Origin: Belliella calami
Lineage (GTDB): Bacteria; Bacteroidota; Bacteroidia; Cytophagales; Cyclobacteriaceae
DNA: 64,000 nt
Assembly: GCF_022549695.1 (NCBI RefSeq)
Contig: NZ_JAKZGS010000002.1
Coordinates: 456,576-520,575, forward strand
Direction: 5' to 3'
Both the position numbers and the translations under genes were made by a program. Shown piece after piece: positions 37,044-46,800 of the stretch. The notes beneath the pieces were generated by a model, which made no database searches, was not told where the DNA came from, and worked only from the letters and a program-made list of their open reading frames with translations. Every line of letters begins with the position of its first letter. Within the stretch, counting starts at the first letter, position 1.

Positions 37044-37463
37044 AAATATAGTCTTTAATCAAGTTTTCATTTTGGTCTTGGGAAAAGACCCTTAGGCAAA
37101 TATAGGGAAATGGAGTTGGTGATTATAGATTTTAGAGGGGAGAATTTTAGATTCAAGATGTAAGATACAAGAGGCAAGACAAAGTCTCATTGAGAGCTCA
37201 AAGTTGCAAAGATACGCTGGGGATAGTAAATGTGGGTTTAAAATCTAGAGCATAGTGGGTTTTTGATTCATTATTCGGAGTTCAAAATTCATAATTTAAA
37301 AAATGTTGAATATTGAAATTTAAATTTCGAATTTATGAAGTTTTATAGGAAAAACTAAGGCCTATAAAACACGGGAAGTAATGTCAAGGAGAATCAGGAT
37401 ATGAGTTTTTAAGTTGGATAATAATGGAAGAATTTAAGTAAAAACAGATTATAATAATTCAAA
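37044..37463. other. Intergenic region before the accessory island
   Basis: 420 bp. Contains a decayed purine-rich stretch (37110-37220) like the third unit of the 34-kb repeat (TTTTAGATT, CAAAGTTGCAAAG, GCTGGGG) and no gene. Confidence 0.55.
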
Positions 37464-37817
37464 CTATAAGTTGATTAGCTCTTTAAATAGTTGAGTGGTA
37501 TAGTACCCACCTGTTTGCGATGAAGTCCCCTTAAATTCGATAAAACCTATTTCTTTTAGCAAAACTATATATCTCTCTATCGTTCTTTCACTTCCTATAT
37601 TGGTTATTTTGAGATAATCCGGTGTTCTTTTTCCTTCATTTTCCAAAATTACTTTTAAAAGTATTGCCAACTTAGTTTTTGTGCTTTTAGTAGCTCCGTC
37701 AATAGCTCCGTCAATAGCTCCGTCAATAGCTCCGTCAATAGCTCCGTCATTTATTGTATTTGACCTTTCCCTATTAGAATTCACGATTCCTGAACTCAAA
37801 GGGTGTGGAATCACCAT
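37464..37817 (-). pseudogene. C-terminal winged-helix fragment of a larger regulator/ATP-binding protein
   Basis: 117 codons. The C-terminal part (about 48-117) is a winged-helix domain: LAILLKVILENEGKRTPDYL, then GSERTIERYIVLLKEIGFIE and GGYYTTQ. This resembles the tail of AlbA_2/divergent-AAA ATP-binding proteins and Fic-type regulators, whose large N-terminal domain is missing here. Before it lies a DGAI repeat encoded by five 12-bp units. The frame overlaps the next upstream frame by 7 bp. I read it as a leftover of a deleted gene, but a small real regulator cannot be excluded. Confidence 0.5.
37691..37750 (-). repeat. 12-bp in-frame tandem repeat (5 units)
   Basis: TAGCTCCGTCAA repeated at 37691, 37703, 37715, 37727 and 37739 (last unit diverging at its end). 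It encodes DGAI repeats. The units are nearly identical, so copy number could vary between strains without shifting the frame. Confidence 0.93.
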
Positions 37818-38035
37818 TTTAAATAGGAAGTTTGAAGGTTAAATAAAGAACTATGAAAAGCGCTTAGAAGCCTTACTAGATCTCCATTAAAACCACTTGA
37901 AGATTCAAAAAATATTATAATTTCAAAAAACCACTGGTGTAGCATTGGAAAGTCTAATTCAGATTTTCTGGCAAGATTTTCTGAATATTTAAGAGCTATT
38001 TTCAAAGATTCTCTGAGAGAGAATTTCTTAGACAT
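37811..38035 (-). CDS. Small hypothetical protein in the island
   Basis: 74 aa from MSKKFSLRESLKIALKYSEN at 38035; an in-frame ATG at 38065 would give 84 aa but collides with the frame on the other strand. All-helical look with amphipathic segments. I recognise no family. It overlaps the downstream winged-helix fragment by 7 bp. The opposite strand is also open here, so one of the two frames must be chance. Confidence 0.4.
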   Translation of the reverse strand: MSKKFSLRESLKIALKYSENLARKSELDFPMLHQWFFEIIIFFESSSGFNGDLVRLLSAFHSSLFNLQTSYLKW

Positions 38036-38057
38036 ATTAACTCTAACAATTTTTGAT

Positions 38058-38282
38058 TTGGACAAATTTGCTGTCCAAGAAGCTTTTGTTGAAATCGAGC
38101 GTACTTTTAGGCTAACGGATATTCAAATTAAGTTCCTTCAAGAAATTGTAGTATCTTTACCCAAGCCAGAGCTCTTGGAAGTTGGAGACTTTTATATACA
38201 GGCCATCAATTCAAAAGCATCCAAGATGGAGGAATTGTTGCCGTCTTTGAATCCAAAGTTTCAGTTCAGGTATTTGAGATAG
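38058..38282 (+). pseudogene. Probable C-terminal gene remnant
   Basis: 74 codons with only a TTG start; the frame is open upstream to about 37857 without an ATG. The peptide (VEIERTFRLTDIQIKFLQEI, then PELLEVGDFYIQAINSKASK) looks like real protein, so it may be the end of a gene whose 5' part was lost. It points toward the helicase gene, 84 bp away. Family unknown. Confidence 0.4.
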
Positions 38283-38366
38283 TAAGGAAGATTAATTTGG
38301 GTGTGGGGTAAGGAGTGAAATTATAGCCATAAAGAACCCTTAAATAAATTTTTAAAATTATTATTT

Positions 38367-40463
38367 ATGAGTAAGGAATTAGCTTTATCACTTTTACGAA
38401 AATCTTTAAAAGATGAAAATGCTGTATTTAGAGAAGGTCAATGGGAAGCGATTGAAAAATTGACTGTTTTAAAACAAAAACTACTTGTATTGGAAAGAAC
38501 AGGCTGGGGTAAGAGTTCTGTATATTTTATAAGCACCAAAATTCTAAGAAGTCAAGGAAAGGGACCAAGTATTATCATTTCTCCACTTTTGGCTTTAATG
38601 CGAAATCAGATCGAAGCTGCGGAAAGGTTAGGTATAAAAGCTGCAACTATTAATTCTACCAATATTGAAGAATGGCAGAAGATAAAAGATTCTGTATTGA
38701 GAGATGAAATAGACACTCTACTGATCTCCCCAGAGCGATTAGCAAATGAAAGGTTTATCGAAAAAGTCTTATATCCTATAGCAGATCGAATAGGACTCTT
38801 TGTGGTAGATGAAGCTCATTGTATCTCCGATTGGGGACATGATTTTCGACCTGATTATCGTCGCATAGTGGGAATTTTAAAACAAATGCCTGCAGGTATG
38901 CCCATTTTAGGAACGACCGCCACCGCAAATAACCGAGTGATTGCAGATATCAAAGAACAACTTGGTGGTATTGAAATTATCCGAGGTACTTTAACAAGAG
39001 AAAGTCTCAGGTTGCAGAATATCATCCATCCAGATCAAGCTTCGAGGTTAGGTTGGCTAAAAGAGAATATTCCACTTATGAAGGGAAGTGGGATTGTATA
39101 TGTATTGACAAAGAGAGATGCAAGAATAGTGACGCATTGGTTAACGCTATGTGAAATCGATGCAGCAGCCTACTATTCTGGAATCGAGGATGAAAATTTT
39201 GAGGATTCGAATACGTATCGAGAATTTTTGGAGGATTCTCTTTACAACAACGAGTTGAAGGTTTTGGTAGCTTCTACCGCTTTGGGCATGGGATATGATA
39301 AGCCTGACTTAAGTTTTGTAATTCATTTTCAGGCGCCAGGATCTATCATTGGTTATTATCAGCAGGTGGGTAGAGCCGGAAGGGCTATAGCTAATGCTTA
39401 TGGAATATTACTATCCGGTAAAGAAGATGCTGATATTCATAAATATTTTAGAGAAGGAGCTTTTCCGCCAGAAGAAACAGTGAAGGATATTTTGCAGAAG
39501 TTAGAGGATCATGATGGTTTGTCCATCCCCAAGCTTCAGGAAGTTTTAAATGTAAAATATGGTCAAATTGAACAAACGCTGAAGTACCTGAGTGTAGAAG
39601 ACCCATCCCCCATTACAAAAATTGGTTCGCAATGGAAACGAACTGCTGTACCCTATAAGATGGACACCGATAAAATCCAAAGGCTAACCAATCAAAGACT
39701 TGAGGAATGGAGAAGTATTCAAGATTATGTAGCTACTGAAAATTGCCTGATGAACTTCTTGCAAGATCAATTGGATGACCCCATTGTTGGACAGTGTGGT
39801 AAATGTGCCAATTGTTTAGGACATAATTTGGTTGCTAGCACTGTCAAACATGAAAATATACTTGAGGCATCGATTTATTTGAAACATTCTGAATTTGATA
39901 TTGAGCCAAGAAAGCAGATTCAGAGAGGAGCATTATCAAACTATAGTTGGGCAGGAAATTTACCTCTAAGACTTCAAGCAGAAACCGGAAAAGTATTATC
40001 TCGTTGGGGGGATGCAGGTTGGGGACACTTAGTTGCAGAAGGTAAACGTAAAGAGCATTTCAGTGATGAATTAGTGGATGCTGTAGCTGAAATGATAACT
40101 GAAAGATGGCAACCATACCCATTTCCTGAATGGTTAACTTGCATACCATCCATCAATCATCCTAACTTAGTACCTGACTTCGCCAGGCGCCTTTCAGAAA
40201 AATTAGGATTGCCATTTCACCCAATTTTAAAAAAATCAAAAAACACACAAGCTCAGAAAGAACAAGAAAATAGCTTTCATCAATGCCGAAATTTAGATGG
40301 TGCTTTCCAGATTGATGGAAAAGTTGAAAATAAACCCGTATTTTTAATCGATGATGCAGTAGATTCACGGTGGACTTTTACCATTGCTGCTGCTTTACTT
40401 AAAGAGAATGGGTCCGGACCAGTTTATCCAGTAGCACTCGCCTCCACATCAGTAAACGATTAA
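38367..40463 (+). CDS. RecQ-type DNA helicase fused to ComF-like phosphoribosyltransferase domain
   Basis: 698 aa. SF2 core: Walker A RTGWGKSS (44-51, Trp replacing a Gly of classical RecQ), DEAH in VVDEAHCISDWGHDFRPDYR (148-151), TATA motif 184-187, and motif VI QVGRAGRA (333-340). A RecQ zinc site follows: Cys460, Cys477, Cys480, Cys483. From about 580 the protein becomes a ComFC-like phosphoribosyltransferase domain: PSINHPNLVPDFARRLSEKL, QKEQENSFHQCRNLDGAFQI, and the PRPP loop VFLIDDAVDSRWTFTIAAAL (658-677). A DprA-like gene follows after one base. By family it should unwind DNA with ATP. The role of the C-terminal domain is unknown. Not the housekeeping RecQ, which lacks this domain. Confidence 0.92.
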   Translation: MSKELALSLLRKSLKDENAVFREGQWEAIEKLTVLKQKLLVLERTGWGKSSVYFISTKILRSQGKGPSIIISPLLALMRNQIEAAERLGIKAATINSTNIEEWQKIKDSVLRDEIDTLLISPERLANERFIEKVLYPIADRIGLFVVDEAHCISDWGHDFRPDYRRIVGILKQMPAGMPILGTTATANNRVIADIKEQLGGIEIIRGTLTRESLRLQNIIHPDQASRLGWLKENIPLMKGSGIVYVLTKRDARIVTHWLTLCEIDAAAYYSGIEDENFEDSNTYREFLEDSLYNNELKVLVASTALGMGYDKPDLSFVIHFQAPGSIIGYYQQVGRAGRAIANAYGILLSGKEDADIHKYFREGAFPPEETVKDILQKLEDHDGLSIPKLQEVLNVKYGQIEQTLKYLSVEDPSPITKIGSQWKRTAVPYKMDTDKIQRLTNQRLEEWRSIQDYVATENCLMNFLQDQLDDPIVGQCGKCANCLGHNLVASTVKHENILEASIYLKHSEFDIEPRKQIQRGALSNYSWAGNLPLRLQAETGKVLSRWGDAGWGHLVAEGKRKEHFSDELVDAVAEMITERWQPYPFPEWLTCIPSINHPNLVPDFARRLSEKLGLPFHPILKKSKNTQAQKEQENSFHQCRNLDGAFQIDGKVENKPVFLIDDAVDSRWTFTIAAALLKENGSGPVYPVALASTSVND

Positions 40464-40464
40464 G

Positions 40465-41724
40465 ATGATTTCCGAAAGAACAAAAGCCATATTACTACTC
40501 ACCTCTTATCTATCAAAAGACCTAGATAAGGACACTAAACCTTTGACCATAACCGAATGGAATGAAGTGGTAAGGTGGTTAAGAAATGAGAAATTAGCAC
40601 CAGAAGATTTACTTAGAGGAGATGTAGAGTCAGTTCTCAGTTCTTGGGTTGAGCATAAAGTTTCAAAACAGCGAATCGTAGATCTCTTGGACCGTAAAAT
40701 GGCCTTGGCGCTAAAATTAGAAAAATGGACAAAAGCAGGAATATGGATAATCAATAGAGGTGATGCTGAATACCCTGAATCGATTAAAAACACTTTGAAA
40801 GATAAAATACCACCCATACTTTTTGGAATAGGCAATAAAGACTTGTTATCAAAAAATTATATAGGAATAGTTGGTTCTAGGAATATTGCAGATGAAGATA
40901 TCCAGACTACAAAAACCATCGTCAGTCAACTGAATGAGCAAGGCTACGGGGTTATTTCTGGAGGAGCAAGAGGAATAGATGAACATTCCATGACAGGGAT
41001 CCTCCAACTCAATGGATATGTTTTAGGAGTTCTCGCTGATAGTCTAATGAAAAAATCTTCTGACAACATATACAGAAAGTACATTATAGACAACAAACTG
41101 GTTTTATTGTCACCATACAATCCAGAAGCGGGCTTTAATGTTGGGAATGCTATGGGACGAAATAAATTGATATATATTCTTTCTAAAGCTACCATTGTAG
41201 TGAAATCTGAAACAAAGGGTGGCACATGGGAAGGAGCCAATGAAAACCTCAAGAACAAATGGGTACCATTATGGATTTCTGAGCCTGCTGATTTAAAAAC
41301 TGTTAAAGGAAATTCAGAACTCGTAAAAAAAGGTGGGAGGTGGTTGCCAAAAAAATTCAACATTTCTACAATTATTCAAGCCCCAACAAGCTCCAGAGAC
41401 AATCAAGGATCTTTATTTAGCAGTTATGAAAATAGCAAAAACCAAACTCACCATCAGGTAAACGAACCAAGTATTTCATTAGAAATGAGGAAAAAAAATA
41501 ACTTATCTAATCAAAAAGAAAACCAAAATGAGTTATTTTTCAACTTTTTCATTGATCAAATTTCAAAAGTATTTGTTGATGAAGAGTTTCAAAAGGATGA
41601 TATTTCTAAAGCTTTTGACTTAAATTCCAAGCAGTTAGATGAATGGTTAAAATTGGCAGTTGAGAGAGAATTGGTTGTTAAGAAATTGAAGCCGGTAAGA
41701 TATAGGTTAAAGAATCAGTTTTAA
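40465..41724 (+). CDS. DprA-like DNA-processing protein
   Basis: 419 aa. An N-terminal helical domain (1-95) leads to a DprA/LOG-type Rossmann fold (about 97-275): IPPILFGIGNKDLL, IVGSRN (135-140), SGGARGID (165-172) and GRNKLIYILSKATIVVKSET (231-250). A polar linker (about 300-355) leads to a C-terminal winged-helix-like domain (360-419). DprA binds single-stranded DNA and loads RecA in transformation; variants serve as the antitoxin-like part of ShosTA. The start codon is one base after the helicase stop, so both are made together. The polar linker and extra C-terminal domain set it apart from a minimal DprA. Confidence 0.9.
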   Translation: MISERTKAILLLTSYLSKDLDKDTKPLTITEWNEVVRWLRNEKLAPEDLLRGDVESVLSSWVEHKVSKQRIVDLLDRKMALALKLEKWTKAGIWIINRGDAEYPESIKNTLKDKIPPILFGIGNKDLLSKNYIGIVGSRNIADEDIQTTKTIVSQLNEQGYGVISGGARGIDEHSMTGILQLNGYVLGVLADSLMKKSSDNIYRKYIIDNKLVLLSPYNPEAGFNVGNAMGRNKLIYILSKATIVVKSETKGGTWEGANENLKNKWVPLWISEPADLKTVKGNSELVKKGGRWLPKKFNISTIIQAPTSSRDNQGSLFSSYENSKNQTHHQVNEPSISLEMRKKNNLSNQKENQNELFFNFFIDQISKVFVDEEFQKDDISKAFDLNSKQLDEWLKLAVERELVVKKLKPVRYRLKNQF

Positions 41725-41913
41725 ACACTAAAATTTTTTGATACCTAAATTCACTCCAATTTCTCCATTGAATTTTTTTTGAAATTGTGTTTTTAACTTT
41801 CACTGAATTTGAAAGGAAGAATATTTTATTTACTGAAAATGCTGTACTTATATCGCCTGAATCAATTTAGGAAAAGTTAAATGCAAATTACAGCTCAATT
41901 TTTTAAGCCCCTC

Positions 41914-42897
41914 CTACTTCCTATGATCCACCTGTTTTCTTAACTGATCCATTTCTTTGGAAAAGTCGAAGGATCGGCTGAGGCGTTCGAGTTTCTTTTG
42001 GAGGTTTTCGAGGAACTTCATGTGGGCTGGGCTGTCGGGATTGAAAGGTCTGTGGGCGAGTTCCCTTCGGATGTTTTCTACTTCCACAATGGTCGGGTAG
42101 GTTTTGGAGTCTATCCATGAGTTCTTGAAACGCTCCCAGATATAATCCTCAGCCTGCTCTGTGGGGTGAATCATATCGGATTTGTAAAAACGATAATCTC
42201 GCAGTTCATCCATCATGATCTCGTAGCTCGGAAAATAATGTACAAAATCAAAAGATTCCGCTATGTCATTGCAAGCCAATCTCAAGAGGCTTTTGCTTAA
42301 CTGATTTTCCGGAATACCATCTTTGGAATGGCGCACTGGACTGACTGTCAAGATGATGTTGACATTTGGATTAAACTCACGGTACATGTTGATGAAACCA
42401 ATATACGTTTTGTGGATTTCGTCTAAGTTGAGGAGTCTTTTTTCAAACAGTCCCGAAGGTTGCTTATGGCAGTTGGCGACAATCTGACCGGAAGAACCAT
42501 ATTCATAAACCCAAGCTGTTCCAAAAGTGATGATCAAGTGACTGGCTTTTTCCAGTTGTGTTTTTGTCAGTTGCTGCTTTTTGTGGATCATTCTTTCGAG
42601 AGAGTCCTGACTATATCCCGAAATATCGGAGTGCATTCCAAAATGAAGGTACACGCCATCACGAACCAATACCATATCTGTATTGACCGGCATTTCGAGC
42701 AATGCATCTTCCAAAATCTGCGTGATGGAAATAGGATTGAAAATCGTCCCAAAAGGATTGTTTAGCACATTGAACTTTCTTTCATGGAGTTTTTCACCAA
42801 TCATGGTAGAGAAACAAGAACCTACAGCAAACAACGAAGATTGGTGATCGATCTTCGGCTGGGCTTCGGGGATATCAAAAGTAGTAGTCCATTGCAT
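41914..42897 (-). CDS. GSCFA domain protein
   Basis: 327 aa. Begins MQWTTTFDIP and has the name-giving motif AVGSCFSTMIGEKL near residue 26, followed by FNVLNNPFGTIFNP. ILTVSPVRHSKDGI and SDMIHPTEQAEDYIWERF recall the later blocks of SGNH-type hydrolases, to which GSCFA proteins are structurally related. No signal peptide. The family is common in Bacteroidota; its reaction is not known to me. It converges with the helicase-DprA island, whose end lies 189 bp away. Confidence 0.93.
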   Translation of the reverse strand: MQWTTTFDIPEAQPKIDHQSSLFAVGSCFSTMIGEKLHERKFNVLNNPFGTIFNPISITQILEDALLEMPVNTDMVLVRDGVYLHFGMHSDISGYSQDSLERMIHKKQQLTKTQLEKASHLIITFGTAWVYEYGSSGQIVANCHKQPSGLFEKRLLNLDEIHKTYIGFINMYREFNPNVNIILTVSPVRHSKDGIPENQLSKSLLRLACNDIAESFDFVHYFPSYEIMMDELRDYRFYKSDMIHPTEQAEDYIWERFKNSWIDSKTYPTIVEVENIRRELAHRPFNPDSPAHMKFLENLQKKLERLSRSFDFSKEMDQLRKQVDHRK

Positions 42898-43879
42898 GTC
42901 CTAAAATTAAGGAGAATCATTTGATATAGACAATTGTTGAGGAAAATTTATAGAGTAAGGTTGATTGAGGTTTGAAGTTGGAAGGTTTTGAAGTTGGAAT
43001 GTTGAGGTTTATTTAGGGTTTGAACTTAATTGTACAAACACCGACCACAAAGTGGTCAAAATTCTAAATACTGTGGCCTTCGTGGTGAAGTCGAAGGTGA
43101 AACCTGTGGAAAATTATATTCCGAACTGGTGGTAAAAGATGATTAAACTCCTTTCGGAGTTGGTTGGGGCGACTCATTTGATTCTTTTTTCCCCGCATGG
43201 CAATGCGGGGCTAATCGAGGTTTAACTTCCCGTACCGATAGTCATCGACACGGGACAGGCTCTTCGGAGTTGACACTACACATGGGATTCTAAATTTTGA
43301 TCTTCATATAGCAATATGGGGCTAATCAAGATTCATTTTACCGCAATCCTGCGGTAAAGGATCTTTCGAAAATGGTTTACTATCCTTCTTCTCAATATTG
43401 ACAATCAACAATATAATACTTTACTTTCAACAGTTCCCGAACGGGAACAAATCTCGATTAGCCCCGAGTCGCCACTCGGGGTTAAAAAGATCAAATAACA
43501 CACCCTAACAACTCCAGAAGGAGTTGAATTTAGACCATGATTAGCCAAGATTTGTACCCTTACATTATGCCTCCATAGACTGACCTTGGAAGTTGGGAGT
43601 AGAAAATAAAAGGTCTGTGAGGACACAAACCTAGGGAGTAGAGCAGGTCTGTGAGGACACAAACCTTGGATGTATAATCTAACCGTGGACTGTGTCCTCA
43701 CAGTCCACACATTTAATGAAATACTTCAAGAAAAAAACAAAGGTCTGTGAGGACACAGACCTTGGGGATGAATTCTAATAACTATTTCACTTAATTTTCA
43801 ATCAACTAATCAACCAATTAACTGATCACTTAATTCTCAATCAAACATCAACTGATCACTTAATCAACCAATTAACTAA
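42898..43879. repeat. Hairpin-rich intergenic repeat cluster
   Basis: 982 bp without a gene but with at least eight short palindromes: GACCACAAAGTGGTC (43043-43057), AACTCCTTTCGGAGTT (about 43145), CCCCGCAT/ATGCGGGG (43191-43210), CCCGTACC-type stem (about 43227), TACCGCAATCCTGCGGTA (about 43339-43356), GTTCCCGAACGGGAAC (43433-43448), CCCCGAGT/ACTCGGGG (43462-43481) and CAACTCCAGAAGGAGTTG (43509-43526). Several are the same hairpin pair found in the composite repeats at 34 and 56 kb. Confidence 0.8.
43611..43764. repeat. Four copies of a TCTGTGAGGACACAGA-type hairpin
   Basis: Units at 43611-43632, 43645-43668, 43685-43708 and 43740-43763 share the core CTGTGAGGACACA. The third is inverted with arms GTGGACTGTG/CACAGTCCAC; the fourth is a perfect stem with arms AAGGTCTGTG/CACAGACCTT. 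The other two have one-base stem defects. Function unknown. Confidence 0.85.
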
Positions 43880-46800
43880 TCAACCATTCTCTTGCACCCA
43901 GTTAAATGCATTGACAAATGACTCTACCCATGGGGTGATTTCGTCGTCCATTCTTTCTGTAGCATAGTGTGGCCAGTTCCATGGCTTAAGGGAACGTTCG
44001 ATATGTGGCATAATGGCTAAGTGCCTTCCGTCAGCAGATGCTATTCCTGCTACTGAATGGTCTGATCCGTTTGGATTTCCTGGATAAGCGTCATACGAAT
44101 ATTCCATACCAATATGATAAGCCGACTTTTCTTTCGGCAATGAGAATTTACCTTCTCCATGTGCTACCCAAACACCCAGTCTTTGGCCTGCCAAACTTTT
44201 GAACATCACCGTTTCGTTTTGCGGAATAGTCACATTCACGAATGACGACTCAAATTTATGGGATTCATTGTGAAGCATTTTTGGCTTGACATCATGCTCT
44301 GGCGTCACCAGACCCAACTCAACCATCAGCTGGCAACCGTTACAAACACCCAAACTCAATGTATCTTTTCTAGCATAGAATTTATCCAATGCCTGCTTTG
44401 CTTTTTCATTGTATAGGAATGCTCCTGCCCAACCTTTTGCAGAACCTAACACATCGGAGTTGGAGAATCCACCTACAAAGACAATCATCTGCACATCTTC
44501 CAAGGTCTCTCTTCCTGAGATCAAATCTGTCATGTGAACATCTTTGACATCAAAGCCTGCCAACCAAAGCGAATATGCCATTTCTCTGTCACCATTCACT
44601 CCTTTTTCACGAATGATTGCAGCTGTTTTTCCAGACTTTTCTTTTCTATATGGATTTAAGCTGAATGAGTCAAATGTCCCCTCCCATTCGGAATCAAATG
44701 TATAAGAAAGAGTCTGTGATTTATAATTTTCAAACCTCGCCAAAGCAAGCTTATCTCCTGACTGCTTTTTGTCCAACAAATAGGAAGACTTAAACCAGGT
44801 ATCTCGCATTTCTGCAACATCCAACTCCATATCCAAGCCTGTCAATTCAACTTTTCCTGTCATATTCACAGAAGCCAAAGCCACGTAATCTATGCCATGA
44901 TTCGCCAAGACTGCTCTTGCTCTCTCTGGATTCGCAACTTGAATCAGGACTCCAGGATTTTCTGCAAACAATGATTTCACAATATCATTTCCAGCCAACC
45001 TGTCGGTTTTCACCGTTAGCCCGACTTTTGAAGATGGGAAAGTCATTTCCAAAAGGGCAGTAATCAAACCGCCCGAAGAAATATCATGACCTGCTAAGAC
45101 CTCCCCTTTTTCTATCAACTTCTGCAAAGTCATAAAGGCTTGACCAAAATAATGATTGTCAACGACATCAGGAGTTTCCGAACCTACTTTATTGAGGATT
45201 TGATGAAAACTGGAACCTCCAAGTTTTGGAGTATCTTTTGAAAAATCTATGTAAAACACCTTACTGCCATCGATTGGCTTCAAGTCTGGTGATACTGTTT
45301 TGTTGATATCAGAGCATTCTCCAATAGAAGAAATAATAACCGTCCCTGGAGAATAAACAACTTTCCCATCAGGGTATTTCTGTGTCATCGAAAGGGAATC
45401 TTTTCCTGTAGGAATATTCACTCCCAAATCTATCGCAAACTCACTGACAGCCTCCACTGCTCTGTAAAGTCTGTCATTTTCACCTTTGTTTTTGGCTGGC
45501 CACATCCAGTTGGCACTTAGGGAAATCCCCGCCAAACCATCTTCTATCGGCGCCCAAACCAAATTGGTCAATGCCTCAGCAATTGCCAATCTAGATCCTG
45601 CCTCTGGATTTGCCAAAGCAGCTACTGGTGCATGACCGATAGATGTTGCGATGCCTTTGTTGCCTGTGAAGTCAATTGCCATGACGGCGACATTGTTCAA
45701 AGGAACTTGAATCTCCCCTACTGTCTGCTGCTTGGCAACTCTACCTGTCACAGAGCGATCGACTTTATTTGTCAACCAATCTTTACAAGCCACAGCTTCG
45801 AGTTGAAGTACTTCGGAAATATATTGTTTTAGATTCTGAACTTCATATTCTGATTCAGCAAAAATTGCATTTCCTGAGTTGTCCTCTAATATTGTCTTCG
45901 GTGAGCTGCCAAACATGTATGAAAGATTCCAATCAACTGGCTTTTCTCCTGTATTTTGATTCTCGAATTTGAAGTGCATGTCTCCTGTAGTCTCACCTAC
46001 TACATAAAACGGTGCTCTTTCTCTGGCGGAGATTTTCTGTAGCAGTTCCAGATTTTTCTCTCCTACGACCAATCCCATTCTTTCTTGGGATTCGTTACCT
46101 ATGATTTCTTTGGAAGAAAGTGTTGGATCACCTACTGGCAATTGATCGATATGGATCGTACCACCAGTCGTCTCTACCAACTCGGAAAGACAATTCAAAT
46201 GCCCTCCGGCTCCGTGGTCATGGATGGAAACGATTGGGTTTTCGTCAGATTCAGCCATGGCACGAATCACATTCATTACACGCTTCTGCATCTCAGGATT
46301 GGACCTTTGGATGGCGTTCAATTCGATGGCATTGGAAAACTCACCAGTCGCCACAGAAGAGACAGCACTTCCTCCCATCCCAATTCTATAATTATCACCA
46401 CCCATGATGATGATTTTGTCTCCTTTTTCAGGATCATTTTTCTTACTATACTGACTTCTTGTGAATCCAACCCCACCAGCTAGCATGATCACTTTATCGA
46501 AACCATGCGCCTTACCATCTTCCTCATGCTCGAAGGTCAATACAGAACCAGAAATCAATGGCTGCCCAAATTTATTCCCAAAATCACTTGCTCCATTAGA
46601 TGCTTTGATCAGGATGTCCATTGGGGTTTGGTAAAGCCATTTTCTTTCTGACAAATCCTTTTCCCAACTTCTTCCTTTCTCTGAGCGTGGATAAGAAGTC
46701 ATATAAACTGCAGTTCCAGCCAATGGAATAGATGCAGTTCCTCCTGCCATCCTATCTCTAATTTCCCCTCCAGCACCTGTGGCAGCTCCATTGAATGGTT

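Noticed and set aside
43405-43710. 101-codon minus-strand frame in the hairpin cluster
   Set aside because: It is made of hairpin repeats (repeated CPHRP-type peptides from the CTGTGAGGACACA units), not a gene.
43611-43764. Possible CRISPR array from the four hairpin units
   Set aside because: Units differ in orientation and spacing (about 34, 40 and 55 bp), and there are no cas genes.
46085-46483. 132-codon + strand frame inside purL
   Set aside because: Antisense shadow of the highly conserved purL core.
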